Assembly: GCA_030710605.1 (NCBI GenBank)
Contig: CP092865.1
Span: 141,760,682 to 141,824,681 of the forward strand
Length of the DNA stretch: 64,000 bases
Reading direction: 5' to 3'
DNA from: Cordylochernes scorpioides
Lineage: Eukaryota > Arthropoda > Arachnida > Pseudoscorpiones > Chernetidae
The first letter of the stretch is position 1. Every line of letters begins with the position of its first letter. The notes beneath the pieces were generated by a model. It was not told the DNA's origin. It saw nothing but the letters and a program-made list of their open reading frames with translations, and did no database searches. This document shows, piece by piece, positions 32,559 to 42,900 of the stretch. Position numbers and translations under genes: made by a program.

Positions 32559-35080
32559 CTTTATGTATAAATAAATTGATTAAGGCCTTCATTATAGAGT
32601 GCATGTATTTCCTTTTAATTAATATAAATAACCATACAAGAGTTGTGAGAAAGAGAATTGTTCTCATGTACCAAAAGAGGCACCTCTCTCTAAAGATACA
32701 TTAAAACAATGCATTTTGTTTATAATTCCAATACAAAACAATAATGGCAAAAAAGGGGCAAATCAATTCAGACAAAAGCCAGACAGTATACCATGGTTTC
32801 ATAATATGGCCCTTATCAGTACACAAGCAGCTTTGATTTCATTACATCCTATGAATGGAGTTATGAAATCTATTGAATTTACCAAAATGGTGTTTAAACT
32901 GTTAATGTGGCAGGGCCAGAATACAACATAAAGTTGTGAGAGGATGGTATCCATTTAACAAAGGTTACCTTTCTCTTTGATACATATATGTTTTTTATTA
33001 AAATAATTTTATAAAAGAATGATGTATGTGTTGCTATGAGGGTGTTACTACATGACGTGAAGTTGGAAAAAAAGCACAGGTAAGCAAGAATTCCAGAAAA
33101 ATAACTCCACAAGAAGTATTCAAGGGAGGGAGAATTCCATATCCTATAATGGAGTATCCCAAGGGTCCAGTCAGATCATACTTTCTTTAGTGAATCATTT
33201 GGGGTTTTAAAATAGCATCCAACCCATAAAGGACTTGTTAAAAACTCATGCCTAGAACCTGGGGCCAAGTTTATGCTTCCACAAAAGCAGAAGATTGCAT
33301 CAGCCAAAATAGACTGGTGAGACCCAACTCTATTACACTTCAGCCTTTAAGATGTATATTTAGGTTCCTCTACTTTCATTTTAGGACCATTAGAAAGCAC
33401 TGAAAATAGCCGCCTCAATTCTCCACGGCAGAATACATGAAAATATATTTCACTTAGTGATCACTGTCAATACCTGATGTTATGTTAAATACAGTAAATA
33501 TAGTGGACTGAATTCCGCCATTTTGTAGAGACAGCAAATAGACAGCACTAATATTAGTCCTTATTTAGATGGTAAAGTGACATTTTTTTTTATAGATCAA
33601 TATCACCCCAGCAAATTTCCATCTATATTCAAAAGATGGCTTCAGATGATGTCTGAAAAGTCAGTGTGCAGTCAAAATACTACAATACAAAAATTCAATG
33701 TCTATAAAATCTTAGTATACACTTAATTCCAAAAGTCGTTCTCAGAGACTTGAAGGTTGGCCTCAAAATGTTGCTATTGTCAGACTTTTAGAAAAAAATG
33801 GGTAGATTGCGCTTCTATGTAGGCAGAAATTGCTATTTTGAACTCCCTAACGTCTGTGTGGGTTATTTTGTTTACTTTCCTTTATAAAACCACAAAGAGA
33901 AAAATCCTAGTGTCAAATCATAAGATTTTGAAGGCGAGATATAAGATACCAGAAGGTTTTGGGAAATATAAAAAATTAGTTCCTTGACCTTATTGAATGA
34001 AAATACATATATTAAAACAGTTTCTTCTTTTTGTTGAAACAACTTCTTTAAACTAATATTCATTGAGATTTGTTAGGAATAGTTCTGAAATACCAGTGTA
34101 GATATGTTCTACTTGGTGTATGTGTAAAAAAGGGCCTATATATATGAGTGACTTATTGCACACAATGCTCCAACTTTAAGAACGTGAACAGATTTTTTTC
34201 TGTATTTCATAGGAGATTTTAGTATGGGTCATAGACAAGTGATAAGTCTCTGTTGACAAATTCTGAAAAAATTGAGAAACCATTTTTACATTTCAACTCT
34301 CCAGAGGTTACATTCAATATATGCCCTGTATTCCAAAAAATTCAAATATCATTGTCACAATGATATCATATTCTTCATTAATATTATTATTCATATTATA
34401 GGTTATATACAGTAGATGCTATTTAATATGATTAGTAGTAAATGGCGGGTAACCTAAATAAGTTTAAATGGGAATGATGGAATGCTTACTGAAGGCCACT
34501 GGAGACGCCGGTTATGTAAATTTCTCACTTTTTTGCTTATTCAGTTAGAAGATTTACCTATTTGTAAATATAATTCTGTATATATAAGGATGTGAAAGTT
34601 TAATAAAACGTGTGTCAGTAACAATCGGGTGTTGGTGAATTATTAGTGTCATCAGGTAGTCTTTCTGGTGTTGTGGGCACTTTTAAAGAAGCATATAGGC
34701 TTCAATTCTGTTGGAGACAGAAGAAATCTGCAAGAAGATACAGTCAAGCTCTGCCATAACTATTTAGATAAGGCCAGACATATCCAGGATGCGGCTTTCC
34801 GAGCTTGAGCTTCCGCAATAACGACAATATTATCAAAAAGAACTTGTATGCATGTGAGAGTGTTTTGGCAGGGGGGGGGGGTGACAACCTCATGATCCCT
34901 CAGTCAACTGAGGCTCAACTCTGATAGCCAACAGGACCCTGACTGCTGTACCATGCAATCTAAAGCATTTCATGCTGAAGCTACAAAAACCAGGGCAACT
35001 TGATTCCATCCAGTGACCCAGATGGACATATAATAAGATGAATTATTTTAAAATACTTAATCACCTACACCGCAAAAGTC
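32559..35080. other. Long unassigned noncoding region
   Basis: About 2.5 kb without a credible frame. 33595-33628 is a diverged foldback-family end. Around 34560-34610 TATATATAAGG followed by AATAAAACG looks like part of a promoter plus poly(A) signal, possibly an LTR remnant, but no partner was found. Confidence 0.4.
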
Positions 35081-35084
35081 TTCT

Positions 35085-35245
35085 TCATTAATTTATTAAT
35101 ATTTCCAAACTTTTGAGTTAAAAAATGCTCTCACAGGCGCCGCGCGTGTTTCTTCATAGTAAAAAAATTCAAAATATATATTTTAGAGAGCCCTTACGCG
35201 CGACTCAACTCGAGCCCATCAGAATATTGCTTTTCTAAATTAATT
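35085..35245. repeat. Dispersed repeat, pair with 48785-48945
   Basis: Shares with 48785-48945 the order CTCACAGGC/CTACAGGC, then GCCCT-ACGC-CGACT, then GAGCCCATCAGA. On the - strand the first box resembles a decayed hammerhead core (CTGTGAGAG ... ACTCAAAAG). Probably a Penelope-like relic. Confidence 0.45.
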
Positions 35246-35624
35246 CAATAACAAATTAGTTAAGAAACCTTTTGTGAAATTCTTGATTAAATCTTTTAAA
35301 ATATGTTCTGCAATTTTTCAAACGCGATGGAATATAGGATGGGACATGCTCCAGGTACTTAACACCTAACCAGAAAGAGCGTGAAGGATACAACAAGCAG
35401 AGAGAGGACAATTGACCTTCATGGAGAGCTTAAATTGTTGCCATAAAATTGATTAGAGAGAAGGGTCTATAGACTGCCCTAACTTTCCTCATTGATGACG
35501 CCAACCACAATAACTGTAATAGTAAAAACCTTCCAAGACATTAGGCATGCAACTATCCTATGCTCTTTTCATTTTGAGAATGATATTTTAAAAATATATA
35601 TGAAAAAAAAAACAATAGAAAAAA

Positions 35625-36100
35625 ATTGGGTTGGCCAAATATCAGAGAACAGGCTAAATCAATGTTTAGTTGATTTCTATTTCACCAGATGGCCCTCTGC
35701 CTTTTGTAAAGCACATGTGCTCCCAGTCAGAATATGCTTTCTTTATTTTTAATATCAACACCTGATCCACTTATTTTTTCTATTGTTTTTTTTTTTTAAT
35801 GTGTTAAGCGTATTTACGCAAATTTGGACTTAAATCCCATTTCTTGGTTTCTCAAGAAGCCTCTGGGACTAAATTTTTTTTGGTCGCAGTGGTATAGCCT
35901 ACTCCACGCTGACGAGCGCCAACAGCGCGAAACGCGTTTGTGTATGGCTTTTCTTGATTTATCAAGAAATTGGGTTGGCCAAATATCAGGGAACAGGCTA
36001 AATCAATGTTTAGTTGATTTCTGTCCCGCCAGATAGCGCTCTGCCTTCTGTTAAGCACGTGTGCTCCTGGTCAGGATATGCTTTCTTTATTTTTAAATAT
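35625..36100 (+). mobile_element. Penelope-like family 2, tandem units with hammerhead
   Basis: A unit starting ATTGGGTTGGCCAAATATCA at 35625 begins again at 35969, a head-to-tail period of 344 bp, with the second unit cut at about 36100 near the copia insertion. The end of the first unit holds a full hammerhead ribozyme motif (35896-35949). Tandem pseudo-LTRs with a hammerhead are hallmarks of Penelope-like elements. No RT or GIY-YIG frame is present, so the copy is a solo or nonautonomous form. Fragments of the family lie at 20435, 49795, 50887 and, inverted, 54725-54830. Confidence 0.75.
35896..35949 (+). ncRNA. Hammerhead ribozyme motif, type I, minimal stem III
   Basis: CTGACGA at 35909-35915 is followed by helix II (GCGC 35916-35919 with GCGC 35925-35928, loop CAACA), GAAA at 35929-35932 and helix III of ACG/CGT (35932-35937). 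Cleavage would follow U35938. Helix I pairs CACG (35905-35908) with TGTG (35939-35942, one G-U) and AGCC (35896-35899) with GGCT (35946-35949). All core bases are intact. Helix III has no loop, so activity may need a dimer, as in other retroelement hammerheads. Confidence 0.8.
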
Positions 36101-36113
36101 ATATATATATATT

Positions 36114-36308
36114 TGTTGTGTTTTAACTTTAAAAGCACACAAAAAATATAATAAACTTGAATTTGTTTATTCAAGTATCAAAAAACAAAGCTTTACATAT
36201 AGAACAAATAATACTTAAGAAGAAGAAAGAAACATTTTAGGAAAAGGGCAAAAACAAAAGTACTGGTCAAAAAGAAACATTTAAAATCACAGATTAATAT
36301 CTTCAACA
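36114..36308 (-). repeat. 3' LTR of copia element
   Basis: 195 bp, TGTTGTGTTTTAAC to CTTCAACA. It matches 39845-40036 apart from poly(A) lengths near 36140 and 36180. Confidence 0.92.
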
Positions 36309-36323
36309 CTTCCCCTTAATCAG
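36309..36323 (-). other. Polypurine tract of copia element
   Basis: The - strand reads AAGGGGAAG directly before the 3' LTR. It lies only a few bases past the pol stop codon. Confidence 0.8.
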
Positions 36324-36326
36324 ATT

Positions 36327-38717
36327 TCAAATGTTCCTCATACCCAGTAGATATTTGAAGATTCGTTTAACTGCTTCCCAGTCATATATTGTTGGTGCTG
36401 CAAGTTTTCGAGAAACTTTATTCAGTGCAAAAGTGATATCGGGTCTTGTTAAGCAGCTCAGATGCATCAGACTACCAATCGCTTCACTAAAGGGAACATT
36501 TTCTAGAATCTCTGCTTCCCCAGGAACAGTAGAATTATCAGTTGGTGTTCCCACTTTATTCGCTTGAGACATATTGAATTTATCAAGAATTCTTTTTATA
36601 TATGCCTTTTGATTTATGAATATTGACCCATCCGGTTGCCGCTCTATCTCAATACCCAAAAAGTAATTTAATGGTTCACTTGTGATCTTAAATGAAAACA
36701 TTAGTTCATCAAGAAATTCTTTGATTTCCTGTTCATTTGTACCAGCAATGATTCCATCATCAACATATATGGCAATAATGAGTAGATGATCATTTGTTTT
36801 TCTGAAGAATAAACAGGGGTCAGCTGTACTTTCCTTCAGACATCTTTCTTTCATGAAGTTGACTATTTTCTGATTCCAGCATCTTGGTGACTGTTTAAGT
36901 CTATAGAGACTTTTCTTCAATTTCCATACAAGATCTGTTCCATTGTTGAATCCTTCAGGTTGTTTGATATAAATTTTATCTTGTAAGTCTCCATAGAGAA
37001 AGGCTGTCTTTATGTCAAACTGAACCAATTTTAAGTCTTCATTAGCAGCAATTGCTAAAAGAGTTCTTATGGTGTCATGTCTTGCCACAGGACTAAATGT
37101 TTCTTCATAATCTATACCCTTCTTTTGTGCAAACCCTTTTGCCACCAGTCTTGCCTTATATCTTGTAACCTCTCCTTTAGAATTCAATTTGGTCTTTAAT
37201 ACCCATTTACAATCAATTGGTTTTTGGCCAGGTGGTAATGTTGTGCATTCGTATACATCATTTTCCGTTAAAGAATTCATTTCTTCATTCATTGCTTCTT
37301 TCCAAAATTGTGCATTTGGAGAATCCATTGCTTCTTTGTATGTCTTGGGTTCAAGACCTTCTGCAATATTTATTTCAGCATCAATATACCTTTGAGGTTT
37401 TGATATATTTGATCGATCTCTTAGATTGTATACGTCTGATGTTTGAACATTGCTTTCAATTTTCTCAATATCTTGAGTATCATTTTGTTCATCAATCTGA
37501 TTACTTGAAAGTTCCTTATTTCTCTTTTCAATATCAAGGCTAAATGTTGGTATAGTTTCCTTGAATATTACATCCCTACTTGTGACAACTTTGTTTGAGT
37601 TCGGCATCCAGATTCGATACCCATCCTTGTTACTGCAATAACCAACTAAAATACCTTTTTCGCTTTTGGCATCTAACTTTCTTCTCTTTTCATCAGGCAC
37701 ATGAACAAAACATTCAGTTCCAAATATTCGAAGATGATCAACTGCTGGTTTTTTATCAAACCATAGTTCATAAGGTGTCTTTCCCTCAATTTGTGTTGGT
37801 CCTGTTCTATTCAAAACATATGTAGCAGTATTAACTGCCTCTGCCCAAAGCTTTAGGCTCATATTTTTGGCATATATCATTGAACGAGCTGCTTCTATTA
37901 AAGTCCTGTTTTCCCTTTCCGCTGAACCATTCTGTTGTGGAGTATATGGCATTGTGATCCTATGATTAATACCATACTTGTTTGTAATTTTTGAGGTTTC
38001 TTTATTTACAAACTCCTTTCCTCCATCTGTGAGAATTTCTTTCACTATATGTCCAGTAGTCTTTGTTTCCAAGAGAAATTGTTCTAGCTTTTCAATGACT
38101 TGTGACTTTTCTTTTAGGAAATACACTGATCGGTATTTTGTAAAATCATCTTTGAAACACACAAAGTATCTCATCCCTCCTTTCGAAACCTCCTGCATAG
38201 GGCCACATACATCTACATGAATTAAGTTTCCAGGTTGAGTAGAAGCATATTGTTCTCTTGATCCAAAACTCAGTCTATGTTGTTTGCCATAAATGCATGC
38301 CTCGCAAGGTTCATTGTCCATGACTGCATCTATTCCTTGTTCTTTAAGCCATTTTTGAACATGCCTTTTATTTTGATGTCCAAATCTTTCATGCCATAGT
38401 TGTAGCATATTGACATTTTGGGTTTTGGCTAAATTGACTTCTGCAGCATTTTCAGTTTTGATACTTGTTATTAACATACCATACAAGCCTCCTGGTAGTC
38501 TTTTCCCTTCTACAATAACTTCTCCAGTTGTTGTCTTAAAAAGTTTACAACCTTTTTTATCCATTTTCATTTCAAACCCTTTATCCAATGTGGACTGTAA
38601 TGACATCACATTACGACTGAAATTGGGAACATACCATACATCAGTTAGGTAGTGAGTTTGCCATTTACCTTTTACACAAGTTTCAATTGTTATAGTTCCA
38701 CTTCCATAAGCTATCAA
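36327..38717 (-). CDS. copia pol: integrase and reverse transcriptase
   Basis: 796 open codons. The GAG-pre-integrase zinc site uses H109, H114, C138 and C141. The integrase triad is D169 (HVDVCGPM), D231 (LTDGGKEF) and E267 (PQQNGSAER), with 35 residues between the last two. The RT has FDIKTAFLYG at 567-576 and YVDD at 651-654. The frame ends at residue 796 (RIFKYLLGMRNI), where other copia proteins continue for about 200 residues through RNase H. The upstream protease is in another frame, so the listed start is only the first Met after a frameshift near 38717. Integrase and RT motifs themselves are intact. Confidence 0.92.
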   Translation of the reverse strand: MIAYGSGTITIETCVKGKWQTHYLTDVWYVPNFSRNVMSLQSTLDKGFEMKMDKKGCKLFKTTTGEVIVEGKRLPGGLYGMLITSIKTENAAEVNLAKTQNVNMLQLWHERFGHQNKRHVQKWLKEQGIDAVMDNEPCEACIYGKQHRLSFGSREQYASTQPGNLIHVDVCGPMQEVSKGGMRYFVCFKDDFTKYRSVYFLKEKSQVIEKLEQFLLETKTTGHIVKEILTDGGKEFVNKETSKITNKYGINHRITMPYTPQQNGSAERENRTLIEAARSMIYAKNMSLKLWAEAVNTATYVLNRTGPTQIEGKTPYELWFDKKPAVDHLRIFGTECFVHVPDEKRRKLDAKSEKGILVGYCSNKDGYRIWMPNSNKVVTSRDVIFKETIPTFSLDIEKRNKELSSNQIDEQNDTQDIEKIESNVQTSDVYNLRDRSNISKPQRYIDAEINIAEGLEPKTYKEAMDSPNAQFWKEAMNEEMNSLTENDVYECTTLPPGQKPIDCKWVLKTKLNSKGEVTRYKARLVAKGFAQKKGIDYEETFSPVARHDTIRTLLAIAANEDLKLVQFDIKTAFLYGDLQDKIYIKQPEGFNNGTDLVWKLKKSLYRLKQSPRCWNQKIVNFMKERCLKESTADPCLFFRKTNDHLLIIAIYVDDGIIAGTNEQEIKEFLDELMFSFKITSEPLNYFLGIEIERQPDGSIFINQKAYIKRILDKFNMSQANKVGTPTDNSTVPGEAEILENVPFSEAIGSLMHLSCLTRPDITFALNKVSRKLAAPTIYDWEAVKRIFKYLLGMRNI

Positions 38718-38878
38718 TTTTTATTACTTCCAACTTTAACAGTCTGTTGGGTAGGAAAATCCTTATAAGAAGTATAAAAACTTGCATTTCTTGTAATGTG
38801 GTTAGTAGCTCCTGAGTCACCAATCCAAATGTCTTCATCTTGTTCATTGAATCTTTCACTGATTAAACTTTCACTTAA
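38718..38878 (-). pseudogene. copia protease segment, frameshifted
   Basis: This stretch encodes the copia protease signature WIGDSGATNHI, with the DSGA codons at 38807-38818. It is in a different frame from gag (which stops at 38875) and from the rest of pol (from 38717). One change may be a natural gag-pol frameshift; the second, within an A-run near 38717, looks like a deletion. Confidence 0.75.
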
Positions 38879-39645
38879 AATTTTGAATTAAGTTTTAATT
38901 TAGTTTCATCCTTTTCTTTTTCCTTTAGTTTCTTCTGTTTTGCATACCTACAATCTTTGGCCAAGTGTACTTTTCTATGACAAAAGTAACATTCTCTTGT
39001 TTCTCTTGTTTTCTGAAAATTTTCATTACTTTTGGTAACTTTTCCTTTCATATTTTGCTTATTTTCATATGCATTTGCCATTAGTGCTGTCGAACTTGAT
39101 GCGCTGCATTCATCTCGCTGTTGAATTCTTATTTCGAGTAACCGAAGCCTTTGTGTGAGATTGTCTACAGAACGTTCTTCTTTAGACACTGATTCCCAAA
39201 CACTTTTAAAATCAAAATATTCATCAGGCAAGGTGTTTATGATTCTGCACATCAGCATGGATTCTGGCAATTTCAAATTTTCTTGTTTAGTAAGTTCATT
39301 TTGCATATCATTCCATAAACTTTCTAATTTTGAAATGTGCTTTGAAATATCATCTGTAGGATCCTTCTTAAAATTAAAGAATTGATTATAGAGCATGTCT
39401 AATCTCTGACCAGAGCTTTGCTCATAGACACTTAACAATTTGTCCCACATATCTTTAGCACTTGAGCAGGGAATGATTAGTTGACTTACATCAGGCATCA
39501 CACTTGTTGTAAATAACAATTGGGATATTGCATCTTCACTTTCCCATTTTACATATGCCTCTTTTTCTTCATTTGTTTCTTGTTTTATTGGCTTTCTATA
39601 TGTTCCATCAACAACGCCTATTACTTTGTTTATTGTTAAAAGCAA
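38875..39645 (-). CDS. copia gag, with zinc knuckle
   Basis: 256 open codons with the UBN2-type copia gag layout (GTYRKP-like start; motifs such as WDKLLSVYEQ and EYFDFKSVWES) and a zinc knuckle CYFCHRKVHLAKDC near 219-232. The true gag start is upstream at about 39735 (MAGMDNIKMG). An in-frame TAA at 39646-39648 separates that first stretch from this one. The product packages element RNA; here it would be truncated. The 75-codon frame 39646-39873 is the broken gag start plus leader. Confidence 0.85.
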   Translation of the reverse strand: MLLTINKVIGVVDGTYRKPIKQETNEEKEAYVKWESEDAISQLLFTTSVMPDVSQLIIPCSSAKDMWDKLLSVYEQSSGQRLDMLYNQFFNFKKDPTDDISKHISKLESLWNDMQNELTKQENLKLPESMLMCRIINTLPDEYFDFKSVWESVSKEERSVDNLTQRLRLLEIRIQQRDECSASSSTALMANAYENKQNMKGKVTKSNENFQKTRETRECYFCHRKVHLAKDCRYAKQKKLKEKEKDETKLKLNSKF

Positions 39646-39828
39646 TTATATATTTTTCTTATATTCTGGCCAGTTTATTAATCCTTCCAATTTGGGAATA
39701 TTCATACCCATTTTAATATTATCCATTCCAGCCATTACTAATATAAATTTTAACGTGATAAACAAAATAGAATTATTTTTAGGCTTACCGTTGCTTCGTT
39801 TTTTTTTAATATTTCGCAGTGAATGCGT

Positions 39829-39844
39829 GGTTGGGTCCATAACC
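39829..39844 (-). other. Primer binding site, copia type (tRNA-iMet half)
   Basis: The - strand reads GGTTATGGACCCAACC immediately after the 5' LTR. It resembles the copia primer site that pairs with the anticodon region of a cut initiator tRNA-Met. Confidence 0.7.
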
Positions 39845-40036
39845 TGTTGTGTTTTAACTTTAAAAGCACACAAAAAAAAAAACTTGAATTTGTTTATTCA
39901 AGTATCAAAAAAACAAAGCTTTACATATAGAACAAATAATACTTAAGAAGAAGAAAGAAACATTTTAGGAAAAGGGCAAAAACAAAAGTACTGGTCAAAA
40001 AGAAACATTTAAAATCACAGATTAATATCTTCAACA
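39845..40036 (-). repeat. 5' LTR of copia element
   Basis: 192 bp, matching 36114-36308 except in A-run lengths. Followed by the ATATT duplication at 40037-40041. Confidence 0.92.
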
Positions 40037-40041
40037 ATATT

Positions 40042-41560
40042 TAAAATAAATATATTCATATGCACAAAAGATCCTCCACGAGAGAACACTCGAGCTAGAG
40101 GACATTTTTTTACAAAGGACAGCTTTCATTTGAAAAATTACTTTCTAGCAGCCCTCCAGTAATAGGAGACCTCTCCCTAAAGGACTCTTTGTCTCTGCAA
40201 TTAGGTGTGCCCTACAGGTGTTTGAAAATCTCGTGACCTTTGTATTAAAATATGCCATGATTGACCCAGAACCCCACCTAACCTAACCATATGTCCCACC
40301 CTCCCCCCTCTAAGCTATAAGGCTCTTGTGAGGCGTAGATGAGGCTTGAAACATTCAGCCTTGGCAGCATCAAGCCAGAGTCTGAAAAAGACTCAGACAG
40401 CCCTTCTGTGTTTTTACCTTCATTGTTTCATTGAAACCCAGGTTACCCCCTCACCACCTCCTTTTGAAAACGTTTAATATGTTATTTATTTAAAATATTG
40501 AGAACCTTATCTATATTTTTTTATGTGATTGCACTTATTTTTAGAAAAATATTATTTTACTTATTTACGAATATTGCTTACATTTTTGTGAAATAAATTT
40601 TATTTTCTTAAAACATTATTCTTCTATATATTATTTGGATATCCCTCTACCCTTTCCTATGATAAAAAAAAAGACAAATATTTTAAAGACAGTGTACTAA
40701 AATTGATATATTTCTAATTCTAAAAGTAAACATTCTCTGAAACGAAAATGTTTTATTTATTCACTAATACTTGTCCCCAAAATTAGACTTAAAAGTATTT
40801 TGACATCTTGTAAAAAAGAGGTGTTATAAAGATAAACTCGCGGTTTTATCTCTGCAAATAGTATTTTGACTCTCACCTCTTGACGCTGATTTGTTTATTT
40901 CTGCGATATTTGCATTTGTATAATCATCACAACAGATTTTATCAAAAATGCCTAACCAAACCTAACCTAAACTAACTAAACCTAACCTAACCTAAATTAA
41001 ATACCAAATTTTAATATTAATAATTAATTTTATAATAATTTAAAATATCCGACACCGTTGCTTTCAAGGTATTAACTTTGTGGGAGAGAAAATAGAGGTA
41101 ACCTGGGCTCCATTACTTCGTGGGTATTCATAACACGCACGTGTTTACAATTACGCTAATTTATTTTCAAAAAAAAAATTCTAATTTAAAATAGAAGGCC
41201 ATTTAGACAAAAAATATATAGTGACAATTAATGACAGGTATTTAAAATATTAATAATTAAATCTTGTTTTAAAAAAAAATAATGAACCAACCATAAACGA
41301 CCAATGAGAGGCTTAATCTCAGATTGGGCCAAATGTCGCGGACTCACCCAAAAAATATTATTCTTAAAAGAAAGGACATAAATCAAGAGGCAAAAGAGGT
41401 ACAGCATTTCCGCCTTGTATATAGGATATATATAGAGTTTCATCAAAAATTACAAATTCATAGTTGTAAATACATAGTCATGAATAATTTGGAGTTTGAA
41501 AAATCGGTTTTCTAATAGTTTTATTTAGCACACAACATAATTACCAATTCATTCAGTTTT
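40042..41560. other. Upstream region of zinc-finger gene 2
   Basis: Noncoding. The part at 40680-40860 is a diverged repeat of 45030-45185 (shared GTGTACTAAAATTGATATAT and ACTTAAAAGTATTTTGACAT). A CCTAA-rich run lies at 40947-40992. No conserved splice site like that of genes 1 and 3 was found. Confidence 0.5.
40947..40992. repeat. Degenerate CCTAA telomere-like repeat
   Basis: About eight CCTAA or near-CCTAA units, with shorter runs at 40272-40286. CCTAA/TTAGG is the usual insect telomere unit. The array is short and imperfect, so it is an interstitial repeat at most. Confidence 0.55.
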
Positions 41561-41657
41561 TATCAAATAATAGTTAGAATTGCAAAACAAAATTGTATAC
41601 ATATTTGCAAAAATAATCATTGTCTCAAATTATTTAAACCAAAGTAGGCCTTCTAAA

Positions 41658-42362
41658 ATGAATACAAATCTTTTAAAATGTGAATATTGTGACTATGAAA
41701 CAACTGTAAAACGTAATTTTACAAATCATGTATTTACACACACTGGTGAAAAACCTTTTAAATGTGACCATTGTGACTATAGAGCTGTAAAAAAATCTAA
41801 TCTTGTTCAGCATTTACGTAAACACACAGGCGAAAAGCCCTATGAATGTGACCAGTGTGAATTTAAAACAATAGAAAAATGTAAACTTCGCCTACATTTG
41901 TTCAATCACACTGGTGAAAAGCCTTTTAAATTTGAATATTGTGATTATGGAACAAATGCAAAACATGTCCTAATAAAGCATTTGTCCATACACACTGGTG
42001 AAAGGCCATTCAAATGTGACCATTGTGACTATAGAACAATAACAAAACATCAACTTAACCGACATTTATTTAAGCACACTGGAATTAAGCCTTTTGAATG
42101 TGAATATTGTGGCCATAAAACTTCGAAAAAGGATGATCTCAATAAACATTTGCGCACCCACACTGGTGATAAGCCTTATAAATGTGAATATTGCGATTTT
42201 AGAGCATCATTACATCAAGGCCTTGTCAAACACTTGACTAGTTACATGGCTAATAAGCCTTTCAAATGCCAATATTGTGACTATAGAGCAAAAGCAAGCT
42301 ATCAACTTACCAGGCATTTAATTAAACATACTGCTGAAAAACCTTTTAAATGTGAATATTGA
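41658..42362 (+). pseudogene. C2H2 zinc-finger gene 2, cut by insertion
   Basis: The frame is open from 41580, but ATG at 41658 ([13 protein letters not shown]) matches the AAAATGAAT start context of gene 3 and is preferred. It encodes eight fingers with TGEKPF-type linkers. Finger 4 has Phe for its first Cys (FKFEYCDYG), and finger 7 ends in Tyr for the last His (KHLTSY). The frame ends within the ninth finger at KCEY. The stop TGA (42360-42362) uses the first base of an inserted Penelope-like element; past the insertion the frame resumes as CNH. Distal fingers are further decayed. A truncated product could still bind DNA, but the gene is best read as a disrupted paralogue of 25466-26497. 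Confidence 0.85.
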
Positions 42363-42689
42363 TAAGGCACAATTTGGATTATAGATTATAAACACAAAGT
42401 AATAAGACCAAATCCAAATAAATATTGTGTGACGTTTCGGTAACAGCGTTGTTACCATCTTCAGACAAAAGTATTATTGAATGAGAAATTTTACCACAGC
42501 ATGCTTTAAATAGTTATTGTTATCAAGTGTGTACACAAGATAGAAGAAGATAAGAAGAAGATAGTTTTCTGATAAACACAGAATATTATAGAATAAACAC
42601 AGACTTTTGTTGAAGATGGTAACAACGCTGTTACCGAAACGTCAAACACTATTTATTTATTTGGATATGGTCTTATTATCTTGTGTTTA
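42362..42689 (-). mobile_element. Penelope-like nonautonomous family 1, copy D (most complete)
   Basis: 328 bp between 14-bp repeats AAATGTGAATATTG (42348-42361 and 42690-42703). The tail is at the left (ATAAGGCACAATTTGGATTA). Both inverted arms include the TAATAAGACCAAATCCAAAT-type end and a hammerhead-like core. The core on the - strand (42428-42470) is intact; the one on the + strand near 42611-42645 has its first C changed to T. It interrupts zinc-finger gene 2. Confidence 0.9.
42428..42470 (-). ncRNA. Hammerhead-like ribozyme core, family 1
   Basis: The - strand reads CTGAAGA (42464 to 42458), helix II GGTAAC/GTTACC with loop AACGCT, then GAAAC and GTC. Helix I can pair TGT with ACA. 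One U between CTGAAGA and helix II is unpaired, unlike the classical consensus, and helix III is only AC/GT. It has the minimal Penelope-like pattern; activity is uncertain. Confidence 0.6.
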
Positions 42690-42900
42690 AAATGTGAATA
42701 TTGTAATCACATTTTTCAAACAAAGATGATCTTGATATACATTTGTGCACTCACAAAGATGATGACCTTTTAAATGTGAATACTTTGTCTATGAAGCAAC
42801 AGTAAAACAAATCATGTCATGCATTTAACAAAACACATGTATAGTGTTTCAAATGTAAATATTGTTTTATTAAAATGTTCATGCTCATATTTGGTAAAAT
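42690..42900 (+). pseudogene. Distal finger remnants of zinc-finger gene 2
   Basis: Past the insertion the finger sequence continues (KCEYCNH, then after a frameshift KDDLDIHLCTH near 42725-42755, then CKYC near 42850). Stops follow. This shows the original gene had at least two more fingers. Confidence 0.7.

Larger units (their letters stand above)
36114..40036 (-). mobile_element. Ty1/copia LTR retrotransposon, 3.9 kb, RNase H missing
   Basis: LTRs of 195 bp (36114-36308) and 192 bp (39845-40036) begin TG and end CA and differ only in A-runs. A 5-bp duplication ATATT flanks them (36109-36113 and 40037-40041). The polypurine tract AAGGGGAAG touches the 3' LTR and the copia-type primer site touches the 5' LTR. 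Gag, protease, integrase and RT follow in copia order, but the frame stops right after the RT and the tract follows directly. RNase H is therefore absent. Gag has a nonsense codon and the protease region two frame changes. Near-identical LTRs imply recent insertion despite these lesions, so it probably moved in trans (inference). Confidence 0.93.

Noticed and set aside
40947..40992. Telomere position suggested by CCTAA units
   Set aside because: Only a few imperfect units inside ordinary sequence; it cannot mark a chromosome end.
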